A stretch of 64,000 bases of DNA from Pseudomonas sp. PA27(2017) (GCF_001945445.1 NZ_MSXW01000038.1:62001-126000), one strand, 5' to 3'; positions 16,414-25,630 are shown, counted from the stretch's first letter. Numbers and translations are program-made. The notes: generated by a model not told the origin, from the letters alone.

Positions 16414-18180
16414 ATGAAATCGCTTTTGTCCGGTCGCCAGCGCGGTGCCCTGCGCACATCCTGGGCGTTTATCGCCCCTTATCGCGGTCGCGTGGTCGGT
16501 GCGCTGCTGGCGCTGCTGTTCACTGCCGCCATTACCTTGTCCATGGGGCAGGGCATCAAGCTGCTGGTCGATCAGGGCTTGGCCACTCAGTCGCCGGAAG
16601 CGTTGCGCCATTCGATACTGCTGTTCTTCGTGCTGGTGCTGGCGCTGGCGGTGGGTACCTACACGCGCTTCTACCTGGTTTCCTGGCTGGGCGAGCGGGT
16701 GGTGGCAGACATCCGCAAGCGCGTCTTCGATCACCTGGTCGGCCTGCACCCCGGCTTTTACGCCCACAACCGCGCCTCTGAGATCCAGTCGCGGTTGACC
16801 GCCGATACCACCTTGCTGCAGTCGGTCATCGGCTCGTCGCTGTCGATGGCGCTGCGCAACCTGATCATGCTGGTCGGCGGCATGATCCTGCTGGTGGCCA
16901 CCAACCCCAAGCTCAGCGCCATCGTGCTCGCGGCACTGCCGCTGGTCGTCGCACCGATCCTGCTGTTTGGCCGCCGTGTGCGTGAGTTGTCGCGGCAGAG
17001 CCAGGATCGCATCGCCGATGTCGGCAGCTACGTCAGCGAAGTGCTCGGGCAGATCAAGACAGTGCAGGCCTACAACCATCAGGCCGAAGACCGCCGGCGC
17101 TTCGGCCAGTCCGCCGAGGCGGCGTTCGACACTGCCCGCAAGCGCGTCGCCCAACGCGCCTGGCTGATCACCGTGGTGATCGTGCTGGTGCTCGGCGCCG
17201 TGGGCGTGATGCTCTGGGTCGGCGGCATGGATGTGATCGCCGGGCGCATCAGCGGCGGTGAGCTGGCGGCATTCGTGTTCTACAGCCTGATCGTCGGCTC
17301 GTCGTTCGGCACCCTCAGCGAGGTGATCGGCGAGCTGCAACGCGCCGCTGGCGCCGCCGAGCGCATCAGCGAACTGCTCAGTGCGCGCAACGAGATTCAT
17401 GCGCCACTCGGCGGCGCGCTGGTTCCGGTCCGGCCTGCGGAGGGCCGTATCGAAGTGCAGGATTTGTCCTTCGCCTACCCGACGCGCCCCGACAGCCTGG
17501 CGCTGCAAGACATCACGCTGGCGGTGGAGCCGGGCGAAACCCTGGCCATCGTCGGCCCGTCCGGAGCCGGCAAGTCGACGTTGTTCGACCTGCTGCTGCG
17601 CTTTTACGACCCGCTACAGGGGCGCATCCTTATCGACGGCCTGCCCATCGAGCGCCTCGACCCGCACGCCCTGCGCGAGAACTTCGCGCTGGTTTCCCAG
17701 CACCCGGCGCTGTTCTTCGGCAGCGTGGCCGACAACATCCGCTACGGGCACCCGGAGGCCAGCGATGCGGACGTGGAAGCCGCCGCCCGCGCGGCCCATG
17801 CCCATGAATTTATCGAGCGCTTGCCCCAGGGTTATCAGACCCATCTGGGCGATGCGGGCCTGGGGCTTTCCGGCGGCCAGCGGCAGCGCCTGGCGATTGC
17901 CCGCGCCTTGCTGGTGGATGCACCGATCCTGCTGCTCGATGAAGCCACCAGCGCCCTGGACGCCGAGAGCGAGCACCTGATCCAGCAGGCGCTGCCCGAA
18001 CTGATGCGTGGCCGCACCACCCTGGTGATCGCCCACCGCCTGGCCACGGTGAAGAGCGCCGACCGCATCGCGGTCTTCGATCAGGGACGGTTGGTGGCAC
18101 TGGGTAAACACGCCGAACTGGTCGCCAGCAACACGCTTTATGCTCGGTTGGCCGAGTTGCAGTTCGTCGAAAAGAGTTAA
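16414..18180 (+). CDS. ABC exporter, fused permease and ATPase (MsbA/LapB-like half transporter)
   Basis: This is an inner-membrane half transporter of 588 residues expected to act as a homodimer. Six transmembrane helices occupy about residues 20-310; the nucleotide-binding domain follows, with Walker A GPSGAGKST near 385, Q-loop VSQHPALFF, signature LSGGQRQR near 488, Walker B ILLLDEATSALD near 508 and the switch His in VIAHRLATV. The type IV exporter architecture points to a lipid, drug or peptide substrate, which the sequence does not reveal. A similar lone exporter is found in many Pseudomonas genomes. No clear SD precedes the ATG. Confidence 0.85.
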   Translation: MKSLLSGRQRGALRTSWAFIAPYRGRVVGALLALLFTAAITLSMGQGIKLLVDQGLATQSPEALRHSILLFFVLVLALAVGTYTRFYLVSWLGERVVADIRKRVFDHLVGLHPGFYAHNRASEIQSRLTADTTLLQSVIGSSLSMALRNLIMLVGGMILLVATNPKLSAIVLAALPLVVAPILLFGRRVRELSRQSQDRIADVGSYVSEVLGQIKTVQAYNHQAEDRRRFGQSAEAAFDTARKRVAQRAWLITVVIVLVLGAVGVMLWVGGMDVIAGRISGGELAAFVFYSLIVGSSFGTLSEVIGELQRAAGAAERISELLSARNEIHAPLGGALVPVRPAEGRIEVQDLSFAYPTRPDSLALQDITLAVEPGETLAIVGPSGAGKSTLFDLLLRFYDPLQGRILIDGLPIERLDPHALRENFALVSQHPALFFGSVADNIRYGHPEASDADVEAAARAAHAHEFIERLPQGYQTHLGDAGLGLSGGQRQRLAIARALLVDAPILLLDEATSALDAESEHLIQQALPELMRGRTTLVIAHRLATVKSADRIAVFDQGRLVALGKHAELVASNTLYARLAELQFVEKS

Positions 18181-18294
18181 GGGGTAGGGTGCTAGTATTG
18201 GCGTTGGCTGTGAGGTGGGTCGGTGAAGCGTGACCCACCCTACGGGCTGCCAATGGTGCGGGCGAAGCCGATATCGCGGCGATGCCACCATTGG

Positions 18295-18444
18295 TTCGTG
18301 CCGAGGGCGACGCTCCCGCGCGGGTGGCGGGTTGCGAGGTCAATGGGGCCGGGTGGGAGCCCCGACCCGGGGCGAATGGTGGGCGCAGCGCAGAGAGAGC
18401 GGCGGCCCGACGATTTCATCGCGCCGAGGGCGGACGCTCCCACA
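18295..18444 (+). repeat. Cluster of REP palindromes between the ABC exporter and folE
   Basis: Three units are visible: GCCGAGGGCGACGCTCCC at about 18299-18317, GTGGGAGCCCCGACCCGGGG with GCGAA at 18353-18376, and CGCCGAGGGCGGACGCTCCC at about 18422-18441. A separate dyad, GGTGGGTCGGTGAAGCGTGA with ACCCACC, occurs just upstream at about 18214-18240. The 274-bp gap has no gene. Confidence 0.65.
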
Positions 18445-18454
18445 GTCTCAAGCC

Positions 18455-19018
18455 TCAACCGTTGACCAGGCTCAGAAACTCGCTGCGGGTCGCGGCGTTC
18501 TCGCGAAACTCGCCGAGCATCACCGAGGTGACCATGGAGGAGTTCTGCTTCTCCACGCCGCGCATCATCATGCACATGTGCTTGGCTTCGATGACCACTG
18601 CCACGCCCAGGGCACCAGTGACCTGCTGGACGGCCTCGGCGATCTGCCGGCTCAGGCTTTCCTGGATCTGCAGGCGTCGGGCATACATGTCGACGATGCG
18701 CGCGACCTTGGACAGGCCCAGCACCTTGCCGCTGGGAATGTAGGCGACGTGGGCCTTGCCGATGAAGGGCAGCAGGTGGTGCTCGCACAGCGAATACAGC
18801 TCGATATCCTTGACCACCACCATCTCGCTGGCGTCGGAGCTGAACAGCGCACCGTTGGTGACTTCTTCCAGGGTCTTCTGGTAGCCATTGCACAGGTACT
18901 GCATGGCCTTGGCGGCGCGCTTGGGCGTGTCGAGCAGGCCTTCGCGGGAAACGTCTTCGCCGAGCTGGCCGAGGATGGCGGTGTAGTGCTGTTCGAGGGT
19001 GTTGCGGCTAGAGTCCAT
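18455..19018 (-). CDS. folE: GTP cyclohydrolase I (type IA)
   Basis: FolE converts GTP to 7,8-dihydroneopterin triphosphate, the entry to folate and pterin biosynthesis. The 187-residue length fits Pseudomonas FolE. Zn ligands are Cys and His in SLCEHHLLPF and Cys in KHMCMMMRG; VVIEAKHMC is the active-site strand. The start at 19018 (MDSSRNTLEQ) is chosen over in-frame extensions that do not resemble the family. It is monocistronic: REP elements lie 3' and the 160-bp repeat lies upstream. Confidence 0.95.
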   Translation of the reverse strand: MDSSRNTLEQHYTAILGQLGEDVSREGLLDTPKRAAKAMQYLCNGYQKTLEEVTNGALFSSDASEMVVVKDIELYSLCEHHLLPFIGKAHVAYIPSGKVLGLSKVARIVDMYARRLQIQESLSRQIAEAVQQVTGALGVAVVIEAKHMCMMMRGVEKQNSSMVTSVMLGEFRENAATRSEFLSLVNG

Positions 19019-19184
19019 GCGGCTTCCAGTGGTTTGCGGATATCGATTAGCGGCTGCCTGGCGCCAACGCCAGCACGTTTGGCGCGGGGTCAAGCTTGGC
19101 CTAGTGGGCGAGGCGGGCAGCAATTGTAATCCGCTCGCAGCGATTTACCGAGCCTTTATGCCGCTCGGTGCATCGCTGCGTCTG

Positions 19185-19344
19185 TCAGAACCTGTTCAAA
19201 GCCTCGCGAGCTAGAGCAATGCAAGGCCTGGGCGGCCCCGCAAAAACAGGCGAGGACGCGGAGTTTACGAGCTGTAAATGAGCAGTCCGAGCCTGTTTTT
19301 AACGCCGCAGTGCCGACGCGCAGCAGGCTTTGAACAGGTTCTCA
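19185..19344 (-). repeat. 160-bp inverted-terminal-repeat (MITE-like) element, copy 2
   Basis: The left end is TCAGAACCTGTTCAAAGCCT (19185-19204); the right end, read on the other strand, is TGAGAACCTGTTCAAAGCCT (19325-19344), a 19 of 20 match. The core, reversed, matches copy 1 at 6988-7147: CTCGCCTGTTTTTG and ATTTACAGCTCGTAAACTCC both recur. The length is identical. It ends 8 bp from the gap stop codon. There is no coding capacity. Confidence 0.82.
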
Positions 19345-19352
19345 GCGCAGGT

Positions 19353-20354
19353 TCATTTGGCGGCGTTAGCTGCCAGGCAGGTGTCGAGCATGCGGTTGGA
19401 GAAGCCCCATTCGTTGTCGTACCAGGCCAGCACTTTCACCAGGCGGCCATTCACCTTGGTGTGGTTAGCGTCGAAGATCGACGACAGCGGATTGTGGTTG
19501 AAGTCGCAGGACACAAGCGGCAGGGTGTTGTAACCCAGTACAGGGGATTTCTCGGCAGCCGCCTTCATAAGTGCGTTGATTTCCTCGACGCTGGTGTCGC
19601 GCTGCACCTGAATAGTGAGGTCGACCAGCGACACGTTGATCACCGGCACGCGCACCGCCATGCCGGTCAGGCGCCCGGCCAGTTCCGGGAGCACCAAGCC
19701 CACCGCTTCGGCAGCGCCGGTCTTGGTGGGGATCATCGACTGGGTGGCCGAGCGCGCCCGGAACAGGTCGCTGTGATACACGTCGGAGAGGTTCTGGTCG
19801 TTGGTGTAGGCGTGGATGGTGGTCATCAGCCCACTTTCGATGCCCAGCTCGCGCTGCAGCACCTGAGCGACCGGTGCCAGGCAGTTGGTGGTGCAAGAGG
19901 CATTGGAGATGATCGGCTGGTCGGCGCGCAGGCTGCCTTCGTTGACGCCGTAGACGATGGTCGCATCGGCGCCCTTGGCTGGCGCGGAGATGATCACCTT
20001 GCGGGCGCCGGCGCTCAGGTGGGCGGCTGCCTTGTCGCGATCGGTGAAAAGGCCGGTGCATTCGAACACCACGTCGACGTCCAGATCCTTCCAGGGCAGC
20101 TCGGCAGGATTACGGATCGCGCTGACGGCGATGCGGTCACCATTGACGAGCAGGTTTTGTCCATCGACTTCGACGGACGCGTCGAAAATGCCGTGTACGC
20201 TGTCGTACTTGAGCAGATGAGCGTTGATGGCGCTGTCGCCCAGGTCATTGATGGCGACGACTTGCAGCTTTTCGCGATAGTTCTGGGTATAGAGTGCCCG
20301 GAGCACGTTACGGCCGATACGACCGAAACCATTGATGGCAATTCGCAATGTCAT
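19353..20354 (-). CDS. gap: Glyceraldehyde-3-phosphate dehydrogenase
   Basis: Gap oxidises glyceraldehyde-3-phosphate to 1,3-bisphosphoglycerate and handles the triose phosphate from the Entner-Doudoroff split. The 333-residue enzyme has the Rossmann start MTLRIAINGFGRIGRNVLRA, the catalytic Cys in SNASCTTNCLAP (about residue 153) and His in TIHAYTNDQ (about 180), and the C-terminal WYDNEWGFSNRM. INDLG after the second strand suggests NAD use. It diverges from edd across 131 bp holding a HexR box, the arrangement known for the gap gene regulated by HexR in Pseudomonas. Confidence 0.97.
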   Translation of the reverse strand: MTLRIAINGFGRIGRNVLRALYTQNYREKLQVVAINDLGDSAINAHLLKYDSVHGIFDASVEVDGQNLLVNGDRIAVSAIRNPAELPWKDLDVDVVFECTGLFTDRDKAAAHLSAGARKVIISAPAKGADATIVYGVNEGSLRADQPIISNASCTTNCLAPVAQVLQRELGIESGLMTTIHAYTNDQNLSDVYHSDLFRARSATQSMIPTKTGAAEAVGLVLPELAGRLTGMAVRVPVINVSLVDLTIQVQRDTSVEEINALMKAAAEKSPVLGYNTLPLVSCDFNHNPLSSIFDANHTKVNGRLVKVLAWYDNEWGFSNRMLDTCLAANAAK

Positions 20355-20373
20355 GAGCGTCGATCCTTATATG

Positions 20374-20388
20374 TTGTTTTAAAAACAA
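20374..20388. promoter_or_regulatory. HexR operator between gap and edd
   Basis: TTGTTTTAAAAACAA fits the HexR consensus TTGT-N7/8-ACAA exactly and is nearly palindromic. It lies 20 bp upstream of gap and 98 bp upstream of edd in an AT-rich divergent promoter region. HexR is released by 2-keto-3-deoxy-6-phosphogluconate. Confidence 0.85.
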
Positions 20389-20485
20389 GATTATTCTCAT
20401 GAAAGTAGAAATCAAGCGTTTTAGCTGTCAATATTTTGATAAAAATACAATTCGAAGTGCTACCCGCTAGCCTGGAGTCGACACC

Positions 20486-22315
20486 ATGCACCCCCGCATT
20501 CTCGAGGTAACCGACCGCCTTATTGCCCGCAGCCGCGCCACCCGCGAGCGTTACCTGGCGCAGATGGCCGCTGCCGACAGCCAGGGCCCGCACCGCGGCG
20601 CGCTGCAATGCGCCAACTTCGCCCATGGCGTGGCCGGTTGCGGCTCGGCCGAAGACAAGCAGCGCCTGCGGCTGATGAACGAGGCCAACGTCGGCATCGT
20701 CACCGCCTATAACGACATGCTGTCCGCCCACCAGCCCTACGAACACTATCCGGAACTGATCAAACAGGCCCTGCGCCAGGTCGGCTCGGTGGGCCAGGTG
20801 GCCGGCGGCGTACCGGCGATGTGCGACGGCGTGACCCAGGGTGAACCGGGCATGGAACTGAGCCTCGCCAGCCGCGAGGTGATCGCCATGTCTACCGCCG
20901 TGGCGCTGTCGCACAACATGTTCGATGCGGCGATGCTGCTGGGCATCTGCGACAAGATCGTCCCGGGGCTGATGATCGGCGCCCTGCGTTTCGGCCACCT
21001 GCCGATGATCTTCGTGCCGGGCGGGCCGATGCCTTCGGGCATTCCCAACAAGGAAAAGGCCGAGGTTCGCCAGCTTTATGCCGAAGGTAAGGCGACCCGC
21101 GAGCAACTGCTCGAATCGGAGATGAAGTCCTACCACAGCCCCGGTACCTGCACCTTCTACGGCACCGCCAACACCAATCAGGTGGTGATGGAAATCATGG
21201 GCCTGCATCTGCCGGGCTCGTCGTTCGTCAACCCGTACACACCGCTGCGTGACGCGCTGACCGCCGAGGCCGCCCACCAGGTGGTGCGCCTCACGCGGCA
21301 AGGCGGCGAATACACGCCGCTGTGCCGGATCATCGACGAGAAAGCCATCGTCAACTCGGTGGTGGCGCTCAACGCCACCGGCGGTTCGACCAATCACACG
21401 CTGCACATCCCGGCCTTCGCCCGCGCCGCCGGCATCCAGCTGACCTGGCAGGACATGGCCGACCTGTCCGCCGTCACCCCGACGCTGGCCAAGGTCTACC
21501 CCAATGGCCAGGCTGACGTGAACCACTTCCATGCCTGCGGCGGCGTGCCCTTCATGGTGCGCACGCTGCTCGAAGCCGGCCTGCTGCACGAGGATGTCTA
21601 TACCGTCGCCGGCCAGGGTCTGTCGCGCTATACCCAGGAGCCGTTCCTGGATGGCGAGCGCCTGGTCTGGCGCCAGGGCCCGGAGCAGAGCCTGGATCGC
21701 AACATCCTGCGCAGCGTGCCGGAAGCCTTCTCCCCCGAGGGCGGGTTGCGGGTGCTGACCGGCAACCTCGGCAACGGCGTGGCCAAGGTGTCGGCCGTGG
21801 CGCCGGAGCATCAGGTGGTCGAAGCGCCGGCCCGCGTGTTCGAAACCCAGGTCGAACTGGCCGAAGCCTTCAAGGCCGGTGAGCTGGAGCGCGATTTCGT
21901 CGCCGTGGTGCGCTTCCAGGGGCCGAAGGCCAACGGCATGCCCGAGCTGCACAAACTCACGCCGTACCTGGGCATTCTCCAGGATCGCGGCTTCAAGGTG
22001 GCGCTGGTTACCGATGGGCGGATGTCCGGCGCGTCGGGCAAGGTGCCGGCGGCCATTCACGTCAGCCCCGAGGCCTGGGATGGAGGCCCGCTGGCGCGGG
22101 TGCGCGACGGCGATCTGATTCGCGTCGATGGCGTGACCGGGCACCTGCAGGTGCTGGTCGACGACATCGCCTGGAACGCCCGCAAGATCGCGCCGCGCCC
22201 GCAAGGCACCGGCGTCGGTTGTGGCCGCGAGCTGTTCGCCTTCATGCGCGCCGCATTCAGCCCCGCGGAAGAGGGCGCCAGCGCCTTCACCGCCGAACTG
22301 GATTCGCTGCGATGA
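20486..22315 (+). CDS. edd: 6-phosphogluconate dehydratase
   Basis: Edd makes 2-keto-3-deoxy-6-phosphogluconate, the first specific step of the Entner-Doudoroff pathway. The protein is 609 residues, in the IlvD/Edd family. Iron-sulfur cluster Cys candidates are in MCDGVTQG (about 113), GICDKIVPG (about 155) and SPGTCTFYGTANT (about 220). The C-terminal swivelling domain contains TDGRMSGASGKVPAA. It is the first gene of edd-glk-gltR-gtrS, with ATGA overlap to glk. Control is by the HexR box upstream. Confidence 0.97.
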   Translation: MHPRILEVTDRLIARSRATRERYLAQMAAADSQGPHRGALQCANFAHGVAGCGSAEDKQRLRLMNEANVGIVTAYNDMLSAHQPYEHYPELIKQALRQVGSVGQVAGGVPAMCDGVTQGEPGMELSLASREVIAMSTAVALSHNMFDAAMLLGICDKIVPGLMIGALRFGHLPMIFVPGGPMPSGIPNKEKAEVRQLYAEGKATREQLLESEMKSYHSPGTCTFYGTANTNQVVMEIMGLHLPGSSFVNPYTPLRDALTAEAAHQVVRLTRQGGEYTPLCRIIDEKAIVNSVVALNATGGSTNHTLHIPAFARAAGIQLTWQDMADLSAVTPTLAKVYPNGQADVNHFHACGGVPFMVRTLLEAGLLHEDVYTVAGQGLSRYTQEPFLDGERLVWRQGPEQSLDRNILRSVPEAFSPEGGLRVLTGNLGNGVAKVSAVAPEHQVVEAPARVFETQVELAEAFKAGELERDFVAVVRFQGPKANGMPELHKLTPYLGILQDRGFKVALVTDGRMSGASGKVPAAIHVSPEAWDGGPLARVRDGDLIRVDGVTGHLQVLVDDIAWNARKIAPRPQGTGVGCGRELFAFMRAAFSPAEEGASAFTAELDSLR

Positions 22316-23298
22316 GCCTGGCGCTGGTTGGCGACATCGGCGGCACCAATGCGCGTTTCGCCCTGTGGCGTGATGGCGGCCTGCACGGGGTGCGGGTATC
22401 GGCGACTGCCGATCACGCCACCGTCGAACAGGCCATCGTCGCTTACCTGGCCGCCGAAGGTCTGGCGCTCGGCGAAGTGCAAACCATTTGCCTGGCCTGC
22501 GCCGGGCCGGTGGAAATCGATCCGTTCCGCTTCACCAACAACGCCTGGCGCATCGACCGCCAGGCGTTCTGCGCCGAACTGCAGGTGCGCGAGCTGCTGC
22601 TGCTCAACGATTTTTCCGCCATGGCCTTGGGCATGACCTGCCTGCAGGACGACGAGTACATTACCGTCTGCCCCGGCGTGGCGCAGCCTGGCCGCCCGGC
22701 GGTGGTGATCGGTGCCGGCACCGGCCTGGGCGTAGGCACCTTGCTGAGCTTGCCCGATGGCAGCTGGCACGCGTTGCCGGGCGAGGGCGGCCACGTCGAC
22801 CTGCCGGTGGGCAGCAACCGCGAGGCGCTGATCTGGCAGGCGCTGCATCGCCAGCTCGGCCATGTCAGCGCCGAGGCTGGCGCTCTCAGCGGCAACGGGC
22901 TACTCGCCTTGTACCGCGCGACCTGCGCGGTGGACGGTCAGTCGGCCCCCCTGCAGAGCGCGGCCCAGGTTACCCGGGCCGCGCTGGAAGGGGAGCCGTT
23001 GGCGGTCAACGTGCTGGAGCTGTTCTGCTGCCTGCTCGGCCGTGTGGCGGGTAACAACGTGCTGACCGTGGGCGGCCGAGGCGGCGTGTTCATCGCCGGC
23101 GGCATGGTGCCGCGCTTCGCCGACTTCTTCATGGCCAGCGGGTTCTCGCGCAGCCTGCGCGACAAGGGCTGCATGAGCGACTACTTTGATGGCCTGCCGG
23201 TATGGCTGGTCACCGCGCCTTACCCGGGCCTGGTCGGCGCGGGAGTGGCGGTGGAGCAGCACCTGCAGAGGAACCAGCACCCCGAACACTCTGTCTAG
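22312..23298 (+). CDS. glk: Glucokinase
   Basis: Glk phosphorylates cytoplasmic glucose with ATP. The 328-residue protein belongs to the bacterial glucokinase (Glk, ROK-related) family: the N-terminal phosphate loop LVGDIGGTNARFAL, the sugar-binding region LLLNDFSAMALG with the catalytic Asp, and GAGTGLGVGTLL, followed by LPGEGGHVDLP. The start is set at 22312 by the ATGA overlap with edd; the upstream frame lies within edd. It connects the GtsABCD importer to zwf-pgl-edd-eda. Confidence 0.96.
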   Translation: MSLALVGDIGGTNARFALWRDGGLHGVRVSATADHATVEQAIVAYLAAEGLALGEVQTICLACAGPVEIDPFRFTNNAWRIDRQAFCAELQVRELLLLNDFSAMALGMTCLQDDEYITVCPGVAQPGRPAVVIGAGTGLGVGTLLSLPDGSWHALPGEGGHVDLPVGSNREALIWQALHRQLGHVSAEAGALSGNGLLALYRATCAVDGQSAPLQSAAQVTRAALEGEPLAVNVLELFCCLLGRVAGNNVLTVGGRGGVFIAGGMVPRFADFFMASGFSRSLRDKGCMSDYFDGLPVWLVTAPYPGLVGAGVAVEQHLQRNQHPEHSV

Positions 23299-23308
23299 CA
23301 TCGCCGAT

Positions 23309-23316
23309 AACAACAA
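23309..23316 (+). promoter_or_regulatory. Candidate Hfq/Crc CA motif at the gltR ribosome-binding site
   Basis: AACAACAA overlaps the gltR SD (AAGGAT at 23315-23320). Binding there would mask translation initiation. Inferred from the AAnAAnAA consensus. Confidence 0.5.
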
Positions 23317-23327
23317 GGATCATCGAT

Positions 23328-24062
23328 GTGAGCCCAACTGGAAAATCCATCCTGCTGGTCGACGACGACCAGGATATTCGGGAACTGCTGCAAACCTACC
23401 TCGGGCGTGCCGGCCTGCAGGTGCGCACCGTGGCCGATGGCGCCGGGTTTCGCGAGGCGCTCTGCGAAGGCGGCGCCGACCTGGTGATTCTCGACGTGAT
23501 GCTACCCGACGAGGACGGCTTCAGCCTGTGCCGCTGGATCCGCGAGCACCAGCGTTTCGCCCAGGTCCCGATCATCATGCTGACCGCCAGCTCCGACGAG
23601 GCCGACCGGGTCGTCGGCCTCGAGCTGGGTGCCGACGACTACCTCGGCAAGCCGTTCAGCCCCCGCGAGTTGCTGGCGCGTATCAAGGCGCTGCTGCGCC
23701 GGGTCAATTTCGCCCAGGAGCGTAGCGCCGACGTGCTGGTGTTCGACGAGTGGCGCCTGGACATGGTCAGTCATCGGCTGTTTCACCTCGACGGCGAGGA
23801 AGTGCTGTTGTCCGGCGCCGACTTTGCGCTGCTCAAGCTGTTTCTCGATCACCCGCAACAGATTCTCGACCGCGACACCATTGGCAACGCCACTCGCGGC
23901 CGCGAGATGATGCCGCTCGAACGCATCGTCGACATGGCCGTGAGCCGCCTGCGCCAGCGCCTGCGTGACACCGGCAAACCGCCGCGGCTGATCCGCACCG
24001 TACGTGGCAGCGGCTACCAGCTGGCCGCCGCCGTCAGTGCGCAGGCCGGCAATGCGCGCTGA
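23328..24062 (+). CDS. gltR: Two-component response regulator GltR
   Basis: GltR is an OmpR-family regulator controlling glucose-transport genes with the kinase GtrS. The 244-residue protein has a receiver domain (acidic pair in LLVDDDQD, phospho-acceptor Asp in VILDVMLPDEDG near 56, Lys in YLGKPFSPRE near 106) and a C-terminal winged helix ending in RTVRGSGYQLAA. The only start in register with the SD is GTG at 23328; an ATG two bases earlier is followed at once by TGA (ATGTGA). It overlaps gtrS by 11 bp and follows glk by 29 bp. Confidence 0.93.
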   Translation: MSPTGKSILLVDDDQDIRELLQTYLGRAGLQVRTVADGAGFREALCEGGADLVILDVMLPDEDGFSLCRWIREHQRFAQVPIIMLTASSDEADRVVGLELGADDYLGKPFSPRELLARIKALLRRVNFAQERSADVLVFDEWRLDMVSHRLFHLDGEEVLLSGADFALLKLFLDHPQQILDRDTIGNATRGREMMPLERIVDMAVSRLRQRLRDTGKPPRLIRTVRGSGYQLAAAVSAQAGNAR

Positions 24063-25509
24063 CTGGCGTCGGCTGGTGCCGATTCCACGTTCACTGCTGG
24101 GCCGCATGCTGCTCCTGACCTTGCTCTCGGTGCTGGCGGCGCAGACGTTGTCCAGCGCCATCTGGCTGTCGCAATTGCGCGCCACTCAGCTCGAAGGCCT
24201 GGTCACCACGGCGCGCAGCCTGGCCCATTCGATGTCGGCCAGCGTGCGTTATTTCCGTTCGCTGCCGGTGGCCTACCGACCGATGGTGCTCGACCAGTTG
24301 CGCAGCATGGGCGGCACCCGCTTCGTGGTCAGCCTCAACGACCGGCCCTTGACCATGCACCTGCTGCCCGAAACGCCGCGCAAGCTGGCGGTGACCGAGG
24401 CGGTCAGCGAGGTGCTGCGCGCTTCGTTGGGCAACAAGGCGGACATTTCCGTGACCTTCGTCAGCCCGGATGATCTGCGCATTTTCAATGGTGGCCTGAA
24501 ACTCGACGAGTTGCCGCGCTCCTGGGCCCATTACGCCCTTACCCTGGAGCCGGTCAACCCGCCGGTACTGGTCACCCAGATCCAGCTGGCGCCCGGCGAG
24601 TGGCTGTATATCGCCTCGCTCTTGCCAGAGCCCTACACCAGCCTGGAGGAGCCGGTACTGCCGGCCCAGCAGTTGTGGTTCATCCTGCTCAGCAGCGGCT
24701 TTCTGCTGTTGTTCATCGGCATTCTGGTGCGCTGGCAGAGCCGGCCGCTCAAGCGCCTGGCGCGCGCTGCGCGGCACTTGTCGCTGGGCGCCGACATCGA
24801 GCCGGTGGAGGAGGCCGGCGGGCGTGAAGTGGTCGAGGTGGCGCGGGCCTTCAACGCCATGCGCGAGCGCATCAGCCGCTACCTGACCGAGCGCGCCCAA
24901 CTGTTCAGCGCCATTTCCCATGACCTGCGTACGCCGATCACCCGGCTGCGGCTGCGCGTCGAACTGCTCGACGACGAAACCCTGCAGACCAAGTTCGGCC
25001 GCGATCTCGACGAGCTGGAACTGCTGGTCAAGGGCGCGCTGCAGTGCGTCAAGGACACCGACATCCACGAGAACATCGAGTCGGTGGACCTCAACCAGCT
25101 GCTGCACTGTCTGGTCGAACCCTACCTGGCGCCGACCGGCAATGGCCGAGTGACCCTGCACGGCGAGGCCGGCGCCGAATACCTAGGCAAACCCCTGGCG
25201 TTGCGGCGCTGCATCGGCAACCTGGTCGACAACGCGCTCAAGTACGGCCACCGCGCCCATCTGCATGTCGAGGACGATGACGAGGCCTACGTGCTGCACG
25301 TCGACGACGAGGGGCCGGGGGTACCCGAGCAGCGCCTCGAGCAGGTGTTCGAGCCGCACTTTCGCCTGGCCGGGCAGCAGCAGGGTTATGGCCTGGGCCT
25401 CGGCATCGCGCGCAACATCGCCCATAGCCATGGCGGCGAGGTGAGCCTGCAGAACCTGCGCGAAGGCGGGCTGCGAGTGACCCTGCGCCTGCCGCGGATG
25501 CCGGATTGA
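24052..25509 (+). CDS. gtrS: Sensor histidine kinase GtrS
   Basis: GtrS is the inner-membrane kinase partner of GltR; in P. aeruginosa it binds 2-ketogluconate and 6-phosphogluconate. The 485-residue protein has a first transmembrane helix at about 17-38, a periplasmic sensor to about 205, a second helix at about 210-228, HAMP, the phospho-acceptor H-box SAISHDLRTPITRLRLRVEL, the N-box NLVDNALKYG and the G-boxes DEGPGVP and YGLGLGIARN. The start at 24052 (MRADWRRLVP) is inside the end of gltR. No dedicated SD is visible, so coupling to gltR is likely. Confidence 0.93.
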   Translation: MRADWRRLVPIPRSLLGRMLLLTLLSVLAAQTLSSAIWLSQLRATQLEGLVTTARSLAHSMSASVRYFRSLPVAYRPMVLDQLRSMGGTRFVVSLNDRPLTMHLLPETPRKLAVTEAVSEVLRASLGNKADISVTFVSPDDLRIFNGGLKLDELPRSWAHYALTLEPVNPPVLVTQIQLAPGEWLYIASLLPEPYTSLEEPVLPAQQLWFILLSSGFLLLFIGILVRWQSRPLKRLARAARHLSLGADIEPVEEAGGREVVEVARAFNAMRERISRYLTERAQLFSAISHDLRTPITRLRLRVELLDDETLQTKFGRDLDELELLVKGALQCVKDTDIHENIESVDLNQLLHCLVEPYLAPTGNGRVTLHGEAGAEYLGKPLALRRCIGNLVDNALKYGHRAHLHVEDDDEAYVLHVDDEGPGVPEQRLEQVFEPHFRLAGQQQGYGLGLGIARNIAHSHGGEVSLQNLREGGLRVTLRLPRMPD

Positions 25510-25630
25510 ATGTCACCGCCCCGTGACAAAGCAGCCGGCCTTCGTTACTTGGCGGTAGGTAGCCGTCAGTAGACTCGTCATGAGCTTTTTGACGATTTGT
25601 ATCCGCCGGTGCCTGCACAGCCTCTCTTAG

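Noticed and set aside
20351..22204. A 617-codon antisense frame across edd
   Set aside because: It has a composition rich in His, Gln, Arg and Val typical of a reverse-strand shadow; edd on the plus strand has full family match.
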